Origin: Paenibacillus sp. sptzw28 | GTDB taxonomy: Bacteria; Bacillota; Bacilli; Paenibacillales; Paenibacillaceae | NCBI RefSeq assembly: GCF_019550795.1 | Contig: NZ_CP080545.1 | Coordinates: 2,948,001 to 3,012,000 of the forward strand | Length of the DNA: 64,000 nt | Direction of reading: 5' to 3' | Shown here: piece after piece, positions 19,906-29,726 of the stretch | Layout of the letters: every line of letters begins with the position of its first letter | Position numbering within the stretch: position 1 is the stretch's first letter | The notes under the pieces: model-generated | The model's input: the letters and a program-made list of their open reading frames with translations, nothing else | Database searches by the model: none | What the model was told of the DNA's origin: nothing | Made by a program: the position numbers and the translations under genes

Positions 19906-21762
19906 ATGACCAAACTGCATCAAAAGCTTAGTTTATTGAAAGTGTTACTGACTGTATCGATCATACTTTCGTCGCTTTGTGTTCCAATTGGAAGCCGGCT
20001 TGAAGCGAGCGCGGGGTTTAACCCGCCCACTGTGAGAGGATTCAATACGAGCGCCTTCACGGAGCTCAAAAGAATGAAGGACGTTTTCGGAGCAAATGTG
20101 GTCCGGCTTCAGTTGAAACCCGTGACGGAGGCGACGAGAAGCGGCATCTCTATCGCGGCGGCCTGGCAAAAGCAGCTCGACAAAATGGAGTTTGCGCTGA
20201 AGGATGCCGCCAGACGTGGGATGTACGTTATTATCGATCTGCATGAGCCTCCGATTGCCGATCCGAGTCAGACACCGACTACGGTTGGCTTCTGGAACAA
20301 TGAGGCCAACTTGCAGATCCTGATCGACAGCTGGAAGGAAATCGCCCAGCGGTTCGCGCCTTACCGGTACAACATTTGGGGTTATGATCTGTTAAACGAG
20401 CCCACCAACCCTCAGGAACTGCCCCAAGGAGCGGAGAGATGGCCCGACTGGGCACAACAAATCGTGAATGCTATAAGGGTTTACGATACGCAGACGCCGA
20501 TTATTTACCAGGCAAGTCCAGGGGGGCTCCCGAAAGCCTATACCGAGAACCAACTATGGCAGCGTGAGCCTACTTTCCAACTGCTTAACGATGATAAAGT
20601 CATTTACAGTTTTCATATGTACACCCCTCATAATTACACGCATCAGGGATTATCCACCTTCAACAATTCACCCGAGACGACGGATTGGCCCGACAAAACT
20701 GCGTACCCGGGAAAGTTCGATAAAAGCTGGCTTGTCAAAGAACTGCAGCCGGTCATCGAATTTCAGAAGAAATATAATGTCCCGATCTATGTGGGGGAAT
20801 TCAGCGCTATCCGCTGGGCCCCGGGAGCGGCCGATTATATACGGGATTTAATTTCTATTTTTGAGGAGCACGGCTGGAGCTACACTTATCATGGTTATGG
20901 CGAATGGCAAGGCTGGGATGTCGAATACAATGAGACCATGACCAGCGATGCCAACCGTTGGTCGGAGAAAGCGAAGGATCCGACTGACCGGGAATTGATT
21001 CTCAAAGCCTATTTCGCCCGCAACCGATTCCTTACTCCTTTCAAAATTCCTTCCTCACCATACAATCTCGTACAGAACGGAAAATTTCAGCTGGATTCGA
21101 ATATGGATGGGGTTGCCGATTATTGGAGAAAAGCCCCACAAGCGGCTGCTTCAGTCGAGAAGATTGGGGATTCCACTGTACAGAAGGTAACGGTACCGCA
21201 AGAGGGAGGAGGTTTATACCAGGCATGGATTCCGGTATCCAGCAATAATCGCTATCTCTTCAGGGCCAAAACCCGCGTAGACAGCGGAAAAGTCAAGTTC
21301 ATGCGCTTTGACGGCACAGATATATCTTCCAAAGTTGGAACCGGTACAATGGCTGTCGTTCCGAGTACCGGGGGGCGATACGTAGGCAAGGAGTACCAGT
21401 TTGTTCCACCCGTTGGCGTTACAAGGGTGACTATCTGGTTCTGGGCAGACTCCGCAAGCCAGTTCATGGTTAAAGACGCGGAATTGTTCAGTCTTGGGCC
21501 GGTTAAGACAGAAACGCCTCCGCTGACGACTGTGTCGATACCGGAATCGTATCATCTTCTATTCCAGGCTTCACCCCAAGGTGACCGTTCAATCGTCAGA
21601 ACGGAATTCCGAATTGTCGGACAAAGCGCCGGTTGGTCCAAAGTGCCGAAGGAGGGGCTCTTCTTTGCTCCCGGCCAATATATCGTAGCCTACCGTTCGG
21701 TCGACTCGGCCGGCATTGTCGAACGAGCGAAATCGATTCTTTTTACATCGTCAATGCAATAA
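19906..21762 (+). CDS. Secreted GH5-type glycosidase, short form (paralogue 3)
   Basis: 618 residues. Signal peptide about 1-33, GH5-type domain with E165 (YDLLNEPTN) as predicted acid/base and E298 ([10 protein letters not shown]) as predicted nucleophile, a CBM4/9-like module (LVQNGKFQLDSNMDGVADYW) and a single Ig-like module (TEFRIVGQSAGW), then it ends. It lacks the ~71-residue repeats of paralogues 1 and 2. Compared with these it has a deletion before the nucleophile strand. Some conserved neighbours are changed, for example AYREWHGW is GYGEWQGW, which may alter the active-site cleft. Start ATG 19906 follows GGAGAGGGAG. Confidence 0.9.
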   Translation: MTKLHQKLSLLKVLLTVSIILSSLCVPIGSRLEASAGFNPPTVRGFNTSAFTELKRMKDVFGANVVRLQLKPVTEATRSGISIAAAWQKQLDKMEFALKDAARRGMYVIIDLHEPPIADPSQTPTTVGFWNNEANLQILIDSWKEIAQRFAPYRYNIWGYDLLNEPTNPQELPQGAERWPDWAQQIVNAIRVYDTQTPIIYQASPGGLPKAYTENQLWQREPTFQLLNDDKVIYSFHMYTPHNYTHQGLSTFNNSPETTDWPDKTAYPGKFDKSWLVKELQPVIEFQKKYNVPIYVGEFSAIRWAPGAADYIRDLISIFEEHGWSYTYHGYGEWQGWDVEYNETMTSDANRWSEKAKDPTDRELILKAYFARNRFLTPFKIPSSPYNLVQNGKFQLDSNMDGVADYWRKAPQAAASVEKIGDSTVQKVTVPQEGGGLYQAWIPVSSNNRYLFRAKTRVDSGKVKFMRFDGTDISSKVGTGTMAVVPSTGGRYVGKEYQFVPPVGVTRVTIWFWADSASQFMVKDAELFSLGPVKTETPPLTTVSIPESYHLLFQASPQGDRSIVRTEFRIVGQSAGWSKVPKEGLFFAPGQYIVAYRSVDSAGIVERAKSILFTSSMQ

Positions 21763-21785
21763 CAAGTGCGAATATAAAAATAACT

Positions 21786-21825
21786 AAGAGCATTTGCCCG
21801 ACTATATGGGGTGAATGCTTTTTTA
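21786..21825 (+). terminator. Terminator of GH5 paralogue 3
   Basis: AGCATTtgccc pairs with ggggtgAATGCT, followed by TTTTTTA. A more diverged member of the cluster's terminator family. Confidence 0.75.
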
Positions 21826-21882
21826 TTTGCAAAAACAATTCAATTACCCAATATTAGACTCATTTACGCAATATTCGCTAAA

Positions 21883-21901
21883 ATTCGATAAATAGTCGCA
21901 T
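21883..21901. promoter_or_regulatory. Conserved motif shared by the upstream regions of GH5 paralogues 3 and 4
   Basis: ATTCGATAAATAGTCGCAT here closely matches ATTCGATAATTAGACGCAT at 19791-19809, in the same position relative to the next gene. A third related block, CCCAATATTAGACTCAT, lies at about 21848-21864. It could be an operator or simply duplicated DNA. A nearby palindrome ATTGTATAGTACAAT lies at 19822-19836. Confidence 0.35.
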
Positions 21902-22003
21902 ACGCGATTGTCAAATTATGTTGTACAATACGCTTGTGCTGTTCAAGAACGATTCATTAGTGGTCAGAACAGATACTATAACTTTGGGGGATGTGTTGGC
22001 GAG

Positions 22004-24682
22004 ATGATTAGTCGAAAGAAGAAACTTTCCAGTTGGTTTGCAGTGCCGCTAATCGTTTCGTTCATCCTATCGACGCTTAGTTTGCCGATTGGCAGCAGGA
22101 TTGAAGCGAATGCTGAATTCAACCCTCCAGTTGTGAGAGGATTTAACACGAGCGCCTACAGCGATCTGAAAAGGGCGAAGGACGTATTCGGGGCCAATGT
22201 GTTCCGGCTGCAATTGACGCCTGTAACGGAGGCGGCCAGAGGAGGTGTCAGCATCTCCGTTGGCTGGCAAAGACAGCTCGGCAAGATGGAAGCCGCCCTG
22301 CAGGAAGCAGTCAGACAGGGGATGTACGTTGTTATTGATCTCCACGAGCCTCCGCTTCCCGATCCTGGTTTAAAAACCAATTCTGAAGCCTTCTGGAACA
22401 ATGAAGCCAACCTACAAGTCCTGATAGACAGTTGGAAGGAAATCGCCCAGCGGTTCGAGCCTTATCGGGACAACATTTGGGGATACGATCTGCTGAACGA
22501 ACCTTATAATCCCCAGGAGCTGCCTGAAGGAGCGGTGAAATGGCCGGTTTGGGCGCAGAAAATTGTCGACGCCATACGGGTTTACGATACGCAAACGTCG
22601 ATCATTTATGAGGCAAGCCCGGGAGCGCTCCCAAAAGGGTTCCTTGAGAACCAAAAATGGCAGAAGCAGCCTACATTCACACTTATTAAAGATCCTAAGG
22701 TCATTTACAGTTTTCATATGTACGGCCCCCACAACTACACGCATCAAGGACTATCGACCTTCAACAAGGCTCCGGTTACTACTGACTGGCCCGATAAAAC
22801 CGTATATTCAGGCTCCGCTGAAAATAAAAACTGGCTGATCAAAGAGCTGCAGCCGGTCATTGATTTTCAGAACAAATACCATGTCCCGATTTATGTGGGA
22901 GAATTCAGTACGATCCGATGGGCTCCGGGAGCAGCCGAGTACATACGGGATTTAGTCGAAATCTTCGAACAGCATGGCTGGAGCTGGAGTTATCATGCTT
23001 ATAAGGAGTGGCATGGCTGGGATGTTGAATATAACGACGTCATGACCAGCGATGCGAACCGCGAATCGGCGAAAGCGACGGAGCCGACCGACCGGGAGCT
23101 GATTCTGAAAGCGTATTTCAACCGGAATGTATTTCTACCTTCCAGTGATACTCCGGCGCCTTCGGTCAATCTCATCCAGAATGGCGGATTCGAAACGGAT
23201 TATAATAAGGACGGGCTTGCCGATTACTGGGCGAAAAGCGATCAGGTGGCAACCTCACAAGTGAAAATCGGCGAGTCCAATGTACAGAAAGTGACGGTAC
23301 CGCAAAATGGCGGGGGAATTAATCAGGCATGGTTCACTGTATCGGACAAGAACCGTTATCTGTTTCGGGCAAAAATAAGGGTGGATAGCGGAAAAGTCAA
23401 GTTCATGAACTTCAACGCTTCGAAGCAGTCCTCCCATTCCGGAACGGGCACCTTGCTCGTAATCCCGAATACCGGCGGCGAATTCGTAACCAATGAACTG
23501 GAATTTATTCCATCCGCAGGTGTCACCCGAATCGCCTTATGGCTCTGGTCGGATTATGCAAGCGATTATATGGTCGACGATTTACAGCTGATCGACCTTG
23601 GGCCGGTGGTGGCTGATACCCCTCCGGCGACAGTCGTCTCAACCGACGATGCAGAACCTGATCGTCTTGAGTTCCGGGCTTCCGCAGGAAGCGGCCGTTC
23701 AATCGTCAGGACGGAGTACCGGATTGTCGATCAGAGCGCGGAATGGAAGGAAGCTCCTGCTGACGGAGTCCACTTCGAGCCTGGCGAATATATTGTCGGT
23801 TACCGTTCGATCGACTCGGCCGGCATGACAGAATGGGCCAAATCGGTTATTTTCAAAGCTGCAAATAAGCCGGTACCCCCGAATCAACTTCCGAATGCGA
23901 CAGATCAGACGGTAACGACAATGGAAAAACAACCGGTGAACGGAACTCTCAAGGCGTCCGATGCGGATAATGACCCTCTTCAGTATAAGCTCGTCGATTC
24001 CCCGGGCAAAGGGACCGTGGATATTTCATCCGAAACAGGAGCTTTCACATACGTCCCCCGGGACGGTGAGACCGGAGATGATTCGTTCACATATAAAGTG
24101 AACGATGGCAAAGGCGACTCCAATAGTGCGGCGATTTCCATAACCATAACAAAGAAACCGCCGGCAGTTACAGGGTTGACCGTTTGGGGAGCGGACAACT
24201 TGATCGTTCAGCCGGGCAAAGCAATAAACATAAATGTCATTGCCGTTTATGATGACGGGCAGAAAAGAGAAATTACGAATAATCTCTCGACTACATATAC
24301 CAGCAGCAATTCCAGCATTGTGCGAATTACAGGACAGACGATTACTGCCGGCAAAATAGAGGGGAAGGCTGTAGTTACTGTCGGCTATGAGGGAAGGCAG
24401 ACGCAATTCAACGTAACGGTGGCTAACCGGACCCTTAAATCCATCGAACCTTCCTTCAAAAATGTTACGCTTAGCCCGGGAGGTAACCGGCAAGCAACAG
24501 TGACCGCAACCTATTCGGATAACACCACAGAGGACGTGACGAAAGCGGCAGCTTGGTATTCCAGCAACCCGAATGTGGTTTCCGTTTCGAAAGGCAAAAT
24601 TACGGCCCTCAAAAAAGGAACCTGTGTTGTTATTGCCTCTTATGGTAGAATGATTGGGCAGATTACAGTGGTTGTCCGGTAG
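22004..24682 (+). CDS. Secreted GH5-type glycosidase with cadherin-like and Big_2 modules (paralogue 4)
   Basis: 892 residues. Signal peptide about 1-33, GH5-type domain with E166 (YDLLNEPYN) as acid/base and E300 (YVGEFSTIRW) as nucleophile, CBM4/9-like module (LIQNGGFETDYNKDGLADYW), one Ig-like module, then modules not found in its paralogues. These are a cadherin/Big_9-type domain (about 635-720, DADNDPLQYKLV and GDDSFTYKVNDG) and two Big_2 bacterial Ig-like domains (about 725-890). No cell-wall anchor is seen. The start ATG 22004 lies after GGGGGATGTG. The swap of C-terminal modules after a shared catalytic core shows domain shuffling after duplication. Confidence 0.9.
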   Translation: MISRKKKLSSWFAVPLIVSFILSTLSLPIGSRIEANAEFNPPVVRGFNTSAYSDLKRAKDVFGANVFRLQLTPVTEAARGGVSISVGWQRQLGKMEAALQEAVRQGMYVVIDLHEPPLPDPGLKTNSEAFWNNEANLQVLIDSWKEIAQRFEPYRDNIWGYDLLNEPYNPQELPEGAVKWPVWAQKIVDAIRVYDTQTSIIYEASPGALPKGFLENQKWQKQPTFTLIKDPKVIYSFHMYGPHNYTHQGLSTFNKAPVTTDWPDKTVYSGSAENKNWLIKELQPVIDFQNKYHVPIYVGEFSTIRWAPGAAEYIRDLVEIFEQHGWSWSYHAYKEWHGWDVEYNDVMTSDANRESAKATEPTDRELILKAYFNRNVFLPSSDTPAPSVNLIQNGGFETDYNKDGLADYWAKSDQVATSQVKIGESNVQKVTVPQNGGGINQAWFTVSDKNRYLFRAKIRVDSGKVKFMNFNASKQSSHSGTGTLLVIPNTGGEFVTNELEFIPSAGVTRIALWLWSDYASDYMVDDLQLIDLGPVVADTPPATVVSTDDAEPDRLEFRASAGSGRSIVRTEYRIVDQSAEWKEAPADGVHFEPGEYIVGYRSIDSAGMTEWAKSVIFKAANKPVPPNQLPNATDQTVTTMEKQPVNGTLKASDADNDPLQYKLVDSPGKGTVDISSETGAFTYVPRDGETGDDSFTYKVNDGKGDSNSAAISITITKKPPAVTGLTVWGADNLIVQPGKAININVIAVYDDGQKREITNNLSTTYTSSNSSIVRITGQTITAGKIEGKAVVTVGYEGRQTQFNVTVANRTLKSIEPSFKNVTLSPGGNRQATVTATYSDNTTEDVTKAAAWYSSNPNVVSVSKGKITALKKGTCVVIASYGRMIGQITVVVR

Positions 24683-24697
24683 CATTGGAATAATAAG

Positions 24698-24741
24698 GCG
24701 CATTTGCACCATACGATAAGTATGGGCGAATGCGTCTTTTA
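24698..24741 (+). terminator. Terminator of GH5 paralogue 4
   Basis: GCGCATT and CCATAC pair with GTATGG and AATGCGT, followed by CTTTTATTTTATT. Same family as those at 16265 and 19731. Confidence 0.85.
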
Positions 24742-24810
24742 TTTTATTACGCCAATACCCGATTTGAGATACTCAAACACTCACAACTATAGAGGAGCGG
24801 GAATACAAAT

Positions 24811-24840
24811 ATGATAGATAGATTCTTAAGTGATCATTAA
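24811..24840 (+). other. Nine-codon reading frame before the GH-A gene
   Basis: ATG at 24811 encodes MIDRFLSDH then stop. AGAGGAGCG lies about 15 bases upstream. It ends 21 bp before the large GH-A gene, whose own frame has a stop at 24838-24840. It could be a leader or a relic of a lost 5' end. Confidence 0.2.
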
Positions 24841-24861
24841 CTTAAAAGGAGGGATGGGACT

Positions 24862-27800
24862 ATGCTCACCGGAATCAAGTTGAATTCAAGCCATTATTGG
24901 TTGGCTGCGGGAGAATCGTTTGCTACCAAAGTGACCGGCACCTACAATGATGGGACTCCGCAGACTGATATTACAGCACAAGCAACTTATTCATCCTCGA
25001 ATCCAACAGTCGCGTCAGTGGATTCATCAGGTATTGTTCAGGCATTGGCCGAGGGAGAAGCAACAATTAATGTTTCCTCCGGAAATTATCATGCGTCAGC
25101 CAAAGTTAACGTAGCGCAGATTACAGGAGAAGAGAATCAGACCGTTGTTTTTCAATCCTTTGAGGAGCTGAACACCAGTAAATGGATACTGCTTTCCCAA
25201 GGAGTCGGCAAATCATCATTGTCGATTTCTCCGGAGCAGTCTCACGGCGGCACGAAGTCCTTGAAACTGGATTATAATTTCAGCCAATCAGGCAGCGCTG
25301 AACTGGCCGGATTTACTGCAGCCAACTGGAGTACAGGCATACGTTTTCCCGGAAATCCCGATACGATCGGTATTTGGGTGTATGGCGACAACAGCGGCTA
25401 TTCTTTGGAGCTCGATTTGAAAGATGCAAGCAATGAAGTATACCAATATGGTAGAAACGCGGTAACTATCAACTGGACAGGATGGAAATTTGTGCGGTTT
25501 GTCATTGCAAGTCCTTCCGGTAAATATGGCGGAGACGGCGTGCAGGATAAGCCGATGAATTTTTTTCAAATATTTGTAACCAAGGCCTCCACGATGGAGA
25601 ATAAGCAAAGCGCGATCTATTTTGACGATATTGAATTGATATATAACGATGTTACAGCAGGTATGTCCGGCATCAAATTAAACGCTAACCGGTACTGGCT
25701 GGCTGCAGGGGAAACGTTCGATACTCAAGTGACGGTCCAATATACGGACGGGTCGCCGCCACTCGACATTACCGCGCAAGCATCTTATTCATCCTCGGAT
25801 CCAGCGGTTGCGACAGTGGATGCTTCCGGAAAGGTGACGGCGGTTGGGGATGGAGCGGCGATAATTAATGTATCTTTCGAGCACTTTGAAGCCTCTGCGA
25901 AGGTAAATGCCGTTCAGGTTACCGGCGCAAACGATCAGAAGGTGATATACCAGTCTTTCGAGGATCCGGATGAATTGACTAAGTGGATTTTGCTTCCGCA
26001 AGGGGCCGGTAAATCGTCTTTAACGATCACATCCGAACAAGCCAACACAGGTACGAGGTCTTTGAAGATCAGTTATGATTTCAATCAACCTGCGCAAGAG
26101 CTTACCGGATTCATAGCTGCGAATTGGAATACCGGATTACGCCTTCCGGGAGATCCGGACAAGATCGGAGTATGGGTATATGGAGATGCCAGCGGTTATT
26201 CGCTGGAACTGAATCTGAAGGATTCCGGCAAGGAAGTATATTCGTATGGGAAAAATGTTGTGAAAATCGATTGGAGCGGATGGAAATACTTGCAATTTGC
26301 CATCGATAAGCCAACGGGTCATTATGGCGGCGATGGAAATCATGTGCAAGAACGCCCGATTTACTTCTTCCAGATCCTTTTCGCCAAAAATGCTGCCGCA
26401 AACAAGCAGGGCGCGATCTATTTTGACGACATACAGCTTATTTTCAACGCCAGCAGCAATGACGACGACATTGCAGGAGGTATTGGAAACGGCGGGGATT
26501 ACTCACCGCCGGCGGTCCCGGTATTGACAACGGTATCTTTGCCGGCTCCCCGAATGGATGCGCCCCAGCCCAGTCAGCTAAATAATGAAAATGAGTTAAC
26601 TCCGATCGCCGTCCGCAGATCTGCCGACATTACGGACAGCTTAAACGGACTGGCATTAACCAAGAGTAACAATTTCTTCTTCAACACTCCGGACGTCAAG
26701 AGCCCCGAGTGGGGGAGCTTCTGGCTGATCGACGGTGATTTTAATAATGAACTGATGAATACAGCCTTCTCATCAATGCTGCATACTACAGCGGATGCCA
26801 ATGAATGGGTTCAGGTTGAAATGAATGCGGTTCGCCCGGTCAACAAAGTCGTGCTTAAACCGAGAATAAGGCTGGGCCTGGGGTTTCCGATCGATTTTCA
26901 AATTCAAACAAGTTTGGATGGCGAGGTCTGGTCGACTGTCGTCAGCGAATCAGGCTATGGGCCTGTTGATGACGGCACTCCTCAGATCTTCCAGTTTCCT
27001 GTAACCGAGGCTCTGTATGTTCGGGTGAATGCAACAAAACTGAAAAGCGAGGGCGGCGCCTACTATTTTCAGCTGCAGGAAATGGAAATCTACCTGGATA
27101 ACAGCATCAACTATGCTTATTACGGTAATGGCGGAGAAGCGAAAGCCGCGAATCCTCTGGGCGGCGATGTCTTTGACTATACTACCTTCTATGACAATAT
27201 GTTCGGTGCCGGGGCGAAATGGCTTCTGGTAGCAGACGGTATATTCTATGGCAAGTATAGAGAAGGGAAATTAACAGAGCTGCCGGAGTCCCTTCTAGAT
27301 AATGTGCAATATATCCGCGACAACGGCATCCAGCTTATTTTCCGCTTTCAGCAGATGCCTTCCATTGACGAACTGAAGGAAGACGAGACGTATTATATTA
27401 CGCAGTATGCGGAATTCTGCGGCTGGACCGCGGCACGGCTTAAAGGAAAAGTGAATGTGTGGGCGATTGCGAACGAGCAGAATTTTGGAGACCGGAGAAG
27501 GTATGGAATCGAGACGTTCCCTGCAGTATATTCTCGCCTGGTTAAAGCGGCAGCTGCGCAAATCAAATCGGCGGATCCCGGAACGCCCATTGAAATCGAA
27601 ACCGCATTATTCGATTTCGGGTGGACAGAGGATATTTTTGCCGAAGGCTTGGCGGATGTCGTGGATATTATGGCAGTGCACGTTTATAAGGAGCGGGTCA
27701 GGGCCGAGGTGACTCCCGAGGCAGTAGGAACTTTCATACAGGAGGGAGTGCGCCATTTTCCGAATGAACAGCCGTATGCCGATTATGCGGGCGAAGTCGA

Positions 27801-28950
27801 GGCTTATAAACAGCTGCTGAACAGCCATAATCCTGATTTGAAGCTGTGGATAACGGAAACCTCGGTCAATACCGGGGATGGGGCGTATGATGTCACTTTG
27901 CTGTCGCAAGCCAAATTTCTTGCGAGGCTCTACTTGTACCATTATATGATCGGAGTCGGCACAACCAATTGGTGGTCGCTCGATGCGGTTAAAACCGGAA
28001 TAACCGAATGGGGACTTATCGACTTGAACGGACAACGCAAGCCTGCGTGGTTTGCCCTTAGAAATATATCCGGTTACTTCGATTACTCTCTGACAAGGTT
28101 AGATCCGGGAAATAACCTCGTAATAAGCGGGGACGTCCCCAAATTAACTTACGGCGCTTTCGAAAATTCCGCAGGGGATCTATACATTCCTTATTGGTGT
28201 GCGGTGCCGATGAGCGATGCCAATACGGGGAAAACGGTTGAGATCCGGTTAAACAACACTTACGCGGTGCAAATAGAAGCGGTCGATATGCTCACCGGAA
28301 CGAAGCAGACTGTACATTATACGGAGGAAGCAGGGACCATTGTGCTTCCCGAGATGATCATAAGGGACTATCCGATCGTTGTATTGGTTGGAACCGACAA
28401 GGAGCCGCCGGTCACGAGCCTCCTGCTGATTCCCGATCCGCCGGACGGTAACAACGGCTGGTACATTTCGGCGCCGACGATCGCTTTTGATGCGTCAGAC
28501 AGCCAGAGCGGCCCGGCATCGACAGTTTATAGTCTGGACAATGGCGCCAGCTGGCTGAACTATACCACTCCATTCAGCATCGGTACTGACGGAGAGCACG
28601 TCTTGACCTACCGGTCAACCGATAACGCAGGGAATGTGGAGCTGCAGAAGACCGCGGTCATCCGCATTGATATGACCCCGCCAACCGCTACTGTCGCATA
28701 CAGCCGTACAAAACCGACCGGTAGGAGTGTCGTTGCCACCATAACGCCAAGTGAGAACGTGACGGTTACTAATAATGGAGGATCGCTAAGCTACACGTTC
28801 TACTCCAACGGCAGCTTTACATTCGAGTTTACGGATGATGCCGGGAATTCCGGTACTGCCACCGCTAAGGTAAACAACATTAGACCGAAAGACAACTGCA
28901 TCAAGTCCAGGCTGAACAATTGGTTGGCCAAATGGCGCGGCACTAAATAA
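24862..28950 (+). CDS. Clan GH-A multidomain glycosidase without a visible signal peptide
   Basis: 1362 residues. Two tandem units, each a Big_2-like domain (starting GIKLN, residues about 2-90 and 270-358) and a carbohydrate-binding-like domain (about 95-265 and 362-525), are followed by a linker and an F5/8 type C-like domain (about 600-745). A TIM-barrel glycosidase (about 755-1090) has E872 in AIANEQN as predicted acid/base and E999 in WITETSVN as predicted nucleophile. A beta-sandwich and Ig-like tail ([11 protein letters not shown]) complete it. GH39 or a related clan GH-A family is likely. The start has an excellent site (AAAAGGAGG), but the first domain begins at residue 2 and a stop lies upstream in frame, so secretion is unexplained; its neighbours all have signal peptides. 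Its expected terminator appears to be split (see 29022 and 36982). Confidence 0.85.
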   Translation: MLTGIKLNSSHYWLAAGESFATKVTGTYNDGTPQTDITAQATYSSSNPTVASVDSSGIVQALAEGEATINVSSGNYHASAKVNVAQITGEENQTVVFQSFEELNTSKWILLSQGVGKSSLSISPEQSHGGTKSLKLDYNFSQSGSAELAGFTAANWSTGIRFPGNPDTIGIWVYGDNSGYSLELDLKDASNEVYQYGRNAVTINWTGWKFVRFVIASPSGKYGGDGVQDKPMNFFQIFVTKASTMENKQSAIYFDDIELIYNDVTAGMSGIKLNANRYWLAAGETFDTQVTVQYTDGSPPLDITAQASYSSSDPAVATVDASGKVTAVGDGAAIINVSFEHFEASAKVNAVQVTGANDQKVIYQSFEDPDELTKWILLPQGAGKSSLTITSEQANTGTRSLKISYDFNQPAQELTGFIAANWNTGLRLPGDPDKIGVWVYGDASGYSLELNLKDSGKEVYSYGKNVVKIDWSGWKYLQFAIDKPTGHYGGDGNHVQERPIYFFQILFAKNAAANKQGAIYFDDIQLIFNASSNDDDIAGGIGNGGDYSPPAVPVLTTVSLPAPRMDAPQPSQLNNENELTPIAVRRSADITDSLNGLALTKSNNFFFNTPDVKSPEWGSFWLIDGDFNNELMNTAFSSMLHTTADANEWVQVEMNAVRPVNKVVLKPRIRLGLGFPIDFQIQTSLDGEVWSTVVSESGYGPVDDGTPQIFQFPVTEALYVRVNATKLKSEGGAYYFQLQEMEIYLDNSINYAYYGNGGEAKAANPLGGDVFDYTTFYDNMFGAGAKWLLVADGIFYGKYREGKLTELPESLLDNVQYIRDNGIQLIFRFQQMPSIDELKEDETYYITQYAEFCGWTAARLKGKVNVWAIANEQNFGDRRRYGIETFPAVYSRLVKAAAAQIKSADPGTPIEIETALFDFGWTEDIFAEGLADVVDIMAVHVYKERVRAEVTPEAVGTFIQEGVRHFPNEQPYADYAGEVEAYKQLLNSHNPDLKLWITETSVNTGDGAYDVTLLSQAKFLARLYLYHYMIGVGTTNWWSLDAVKTGITEWGLIDLNGQRKPAWFALRNISGYFDYSLTRLDPGNNLVISGDVPKLTYGAFENSAGDLYIPYWCAVPMSDANTGKTVEIRLNNTYAVQIEAVDMLTGTKQTVHYTEEAGTIVLPEMIIRDYPIVVLVGTDKEPPVTSLLLIPDPPDGNNGWYISAPTIAFDASDSQSGPASTVYSLDNGASWLNYTTPFSIGTDGEHVLTYRSTDNAGNVELQKTAVIRIDMTPPTATVAYSRTKPTGRSVVATITPSENVTVTNNGGSLSYTFYSNGSFTFEFTDDAGNSGTATAKVNNIRPKDNCIKSRLNNWLAKWRGTK

Positions 28951-29021
28951 GCCAACCATGAAGACCAGCCAATGAACCAGCAGATAGACCTTTACGGTAG
29001 AATGACCCGGCCGCCGTAAAC

Positions 29022-29029
29022 AAGCGCAT
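29022..29029 (+). other. Probable left stub of the GH-A gene terminator
   Basis: AAGCGCAT matches the left-arm start of the terminators after the GH5 genes, but no right arm follows; instead an S41 peptidase coding sequence begins within two or three bases. Joining it to CCGCCGACACGAG at 36986 would give a perfect 14-bp stem with TGTCGGCGGATGCG. This marks the likely left junction of the island. Confidence 0.5.
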
Positions 29030-29445
29030 AATCATTTTGGAGTTTGCCCTTTGTGCCAGGGCGAAGATTCGGCGCGAGTAAGCCTGTTTATATTCTGACC
29101 AGTCGAATAACGGGGTCCGGCGCTGAACAATTCGCCTACATCTTACAAGCCATCAAAAGAGTTAAGATTGTTGGCGAAAAGACGGGCGGAAAAGCAAATG
29201 GAGGCAGCGTCCATCGCATAAATGACCATTTTCAGGCCTTTATCCCCAATGGATGTCCGAAAAACCCGATAACCAAAGCTAGCTGGGATGGCATAGGAGT
29301 TTTACCGGATATCGAGAGTAGCAGTGACGAAGCTTATGAGAAGGCCTATCATATGATCCTCCAACAGCTTTTGCAGCACTTTAACGAGAATCCGGAACCA
29401 GGGCGAGAGAGGTTAATGGCCGATATCAAAAAAATATTGAATTGA
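29030..29445 (+). pseudogene. S41-family (tail-specific-like) peptidase, C-terminal half
   Basis: In frame from 29032 the sequence reads SFWSLPFVPGRRF, then KPVYILTSRITGSGAEQFAY, then KIVGEKTGGKANGG and INDHFQAFIPNG, with the stop at 29443-29445. The Ser in SGAEQF is the S41 catalytic serine. The N-terminal half is missing here and no signal or start is present (a TTG at 29044 is not a credible start). The missing half lies at 36420-36985 on the same strand. A terminator follows at 29484. Confidence 0.85.
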
Positions 29446-29483
29446 TGAAGCAGCGGCGGCGATGCTTCGCTAGCTATTACGAT

Positions 29484-29523
29484 AACCGGATTCCCTTGTT
29501 GAGTAAAGGAGTCCGGTTTTTTT
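29484..29523 (+). terminator. Terminator after the S41 C-half
   Basis: AACCGGA and CCTT pair with AAGG and TCCGGTT, followed by a run of T. Probably the natural terminator of the S41 gene. Confidence 0.8.
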
Positions 29524-29726
29524 CATGCAACGCGTTGCTCAGCACGTACGGTTTTTTTCGTTTCGTGAGGTGGCCTCTCAAAGGATGGAGTGTCATAAAG
29601 CATACCTTTAGGCATAATCAAATCTATCTTGTTTTTCTGTGTCAAAATGCACAAAAATTATTTTAGACATATGCCATGTTTTTTGGTGGTATTTTGGCAC
29701 GGCAGGGGAGAGTGAGTGAGGTGGAA

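Noticed and set aside
29044..29445. S41 C-half as a functional small protein from TTG 29044
   Set aside because: No ribosome site, start lies in the middle of a conserved segment, and half of the fold is missing.
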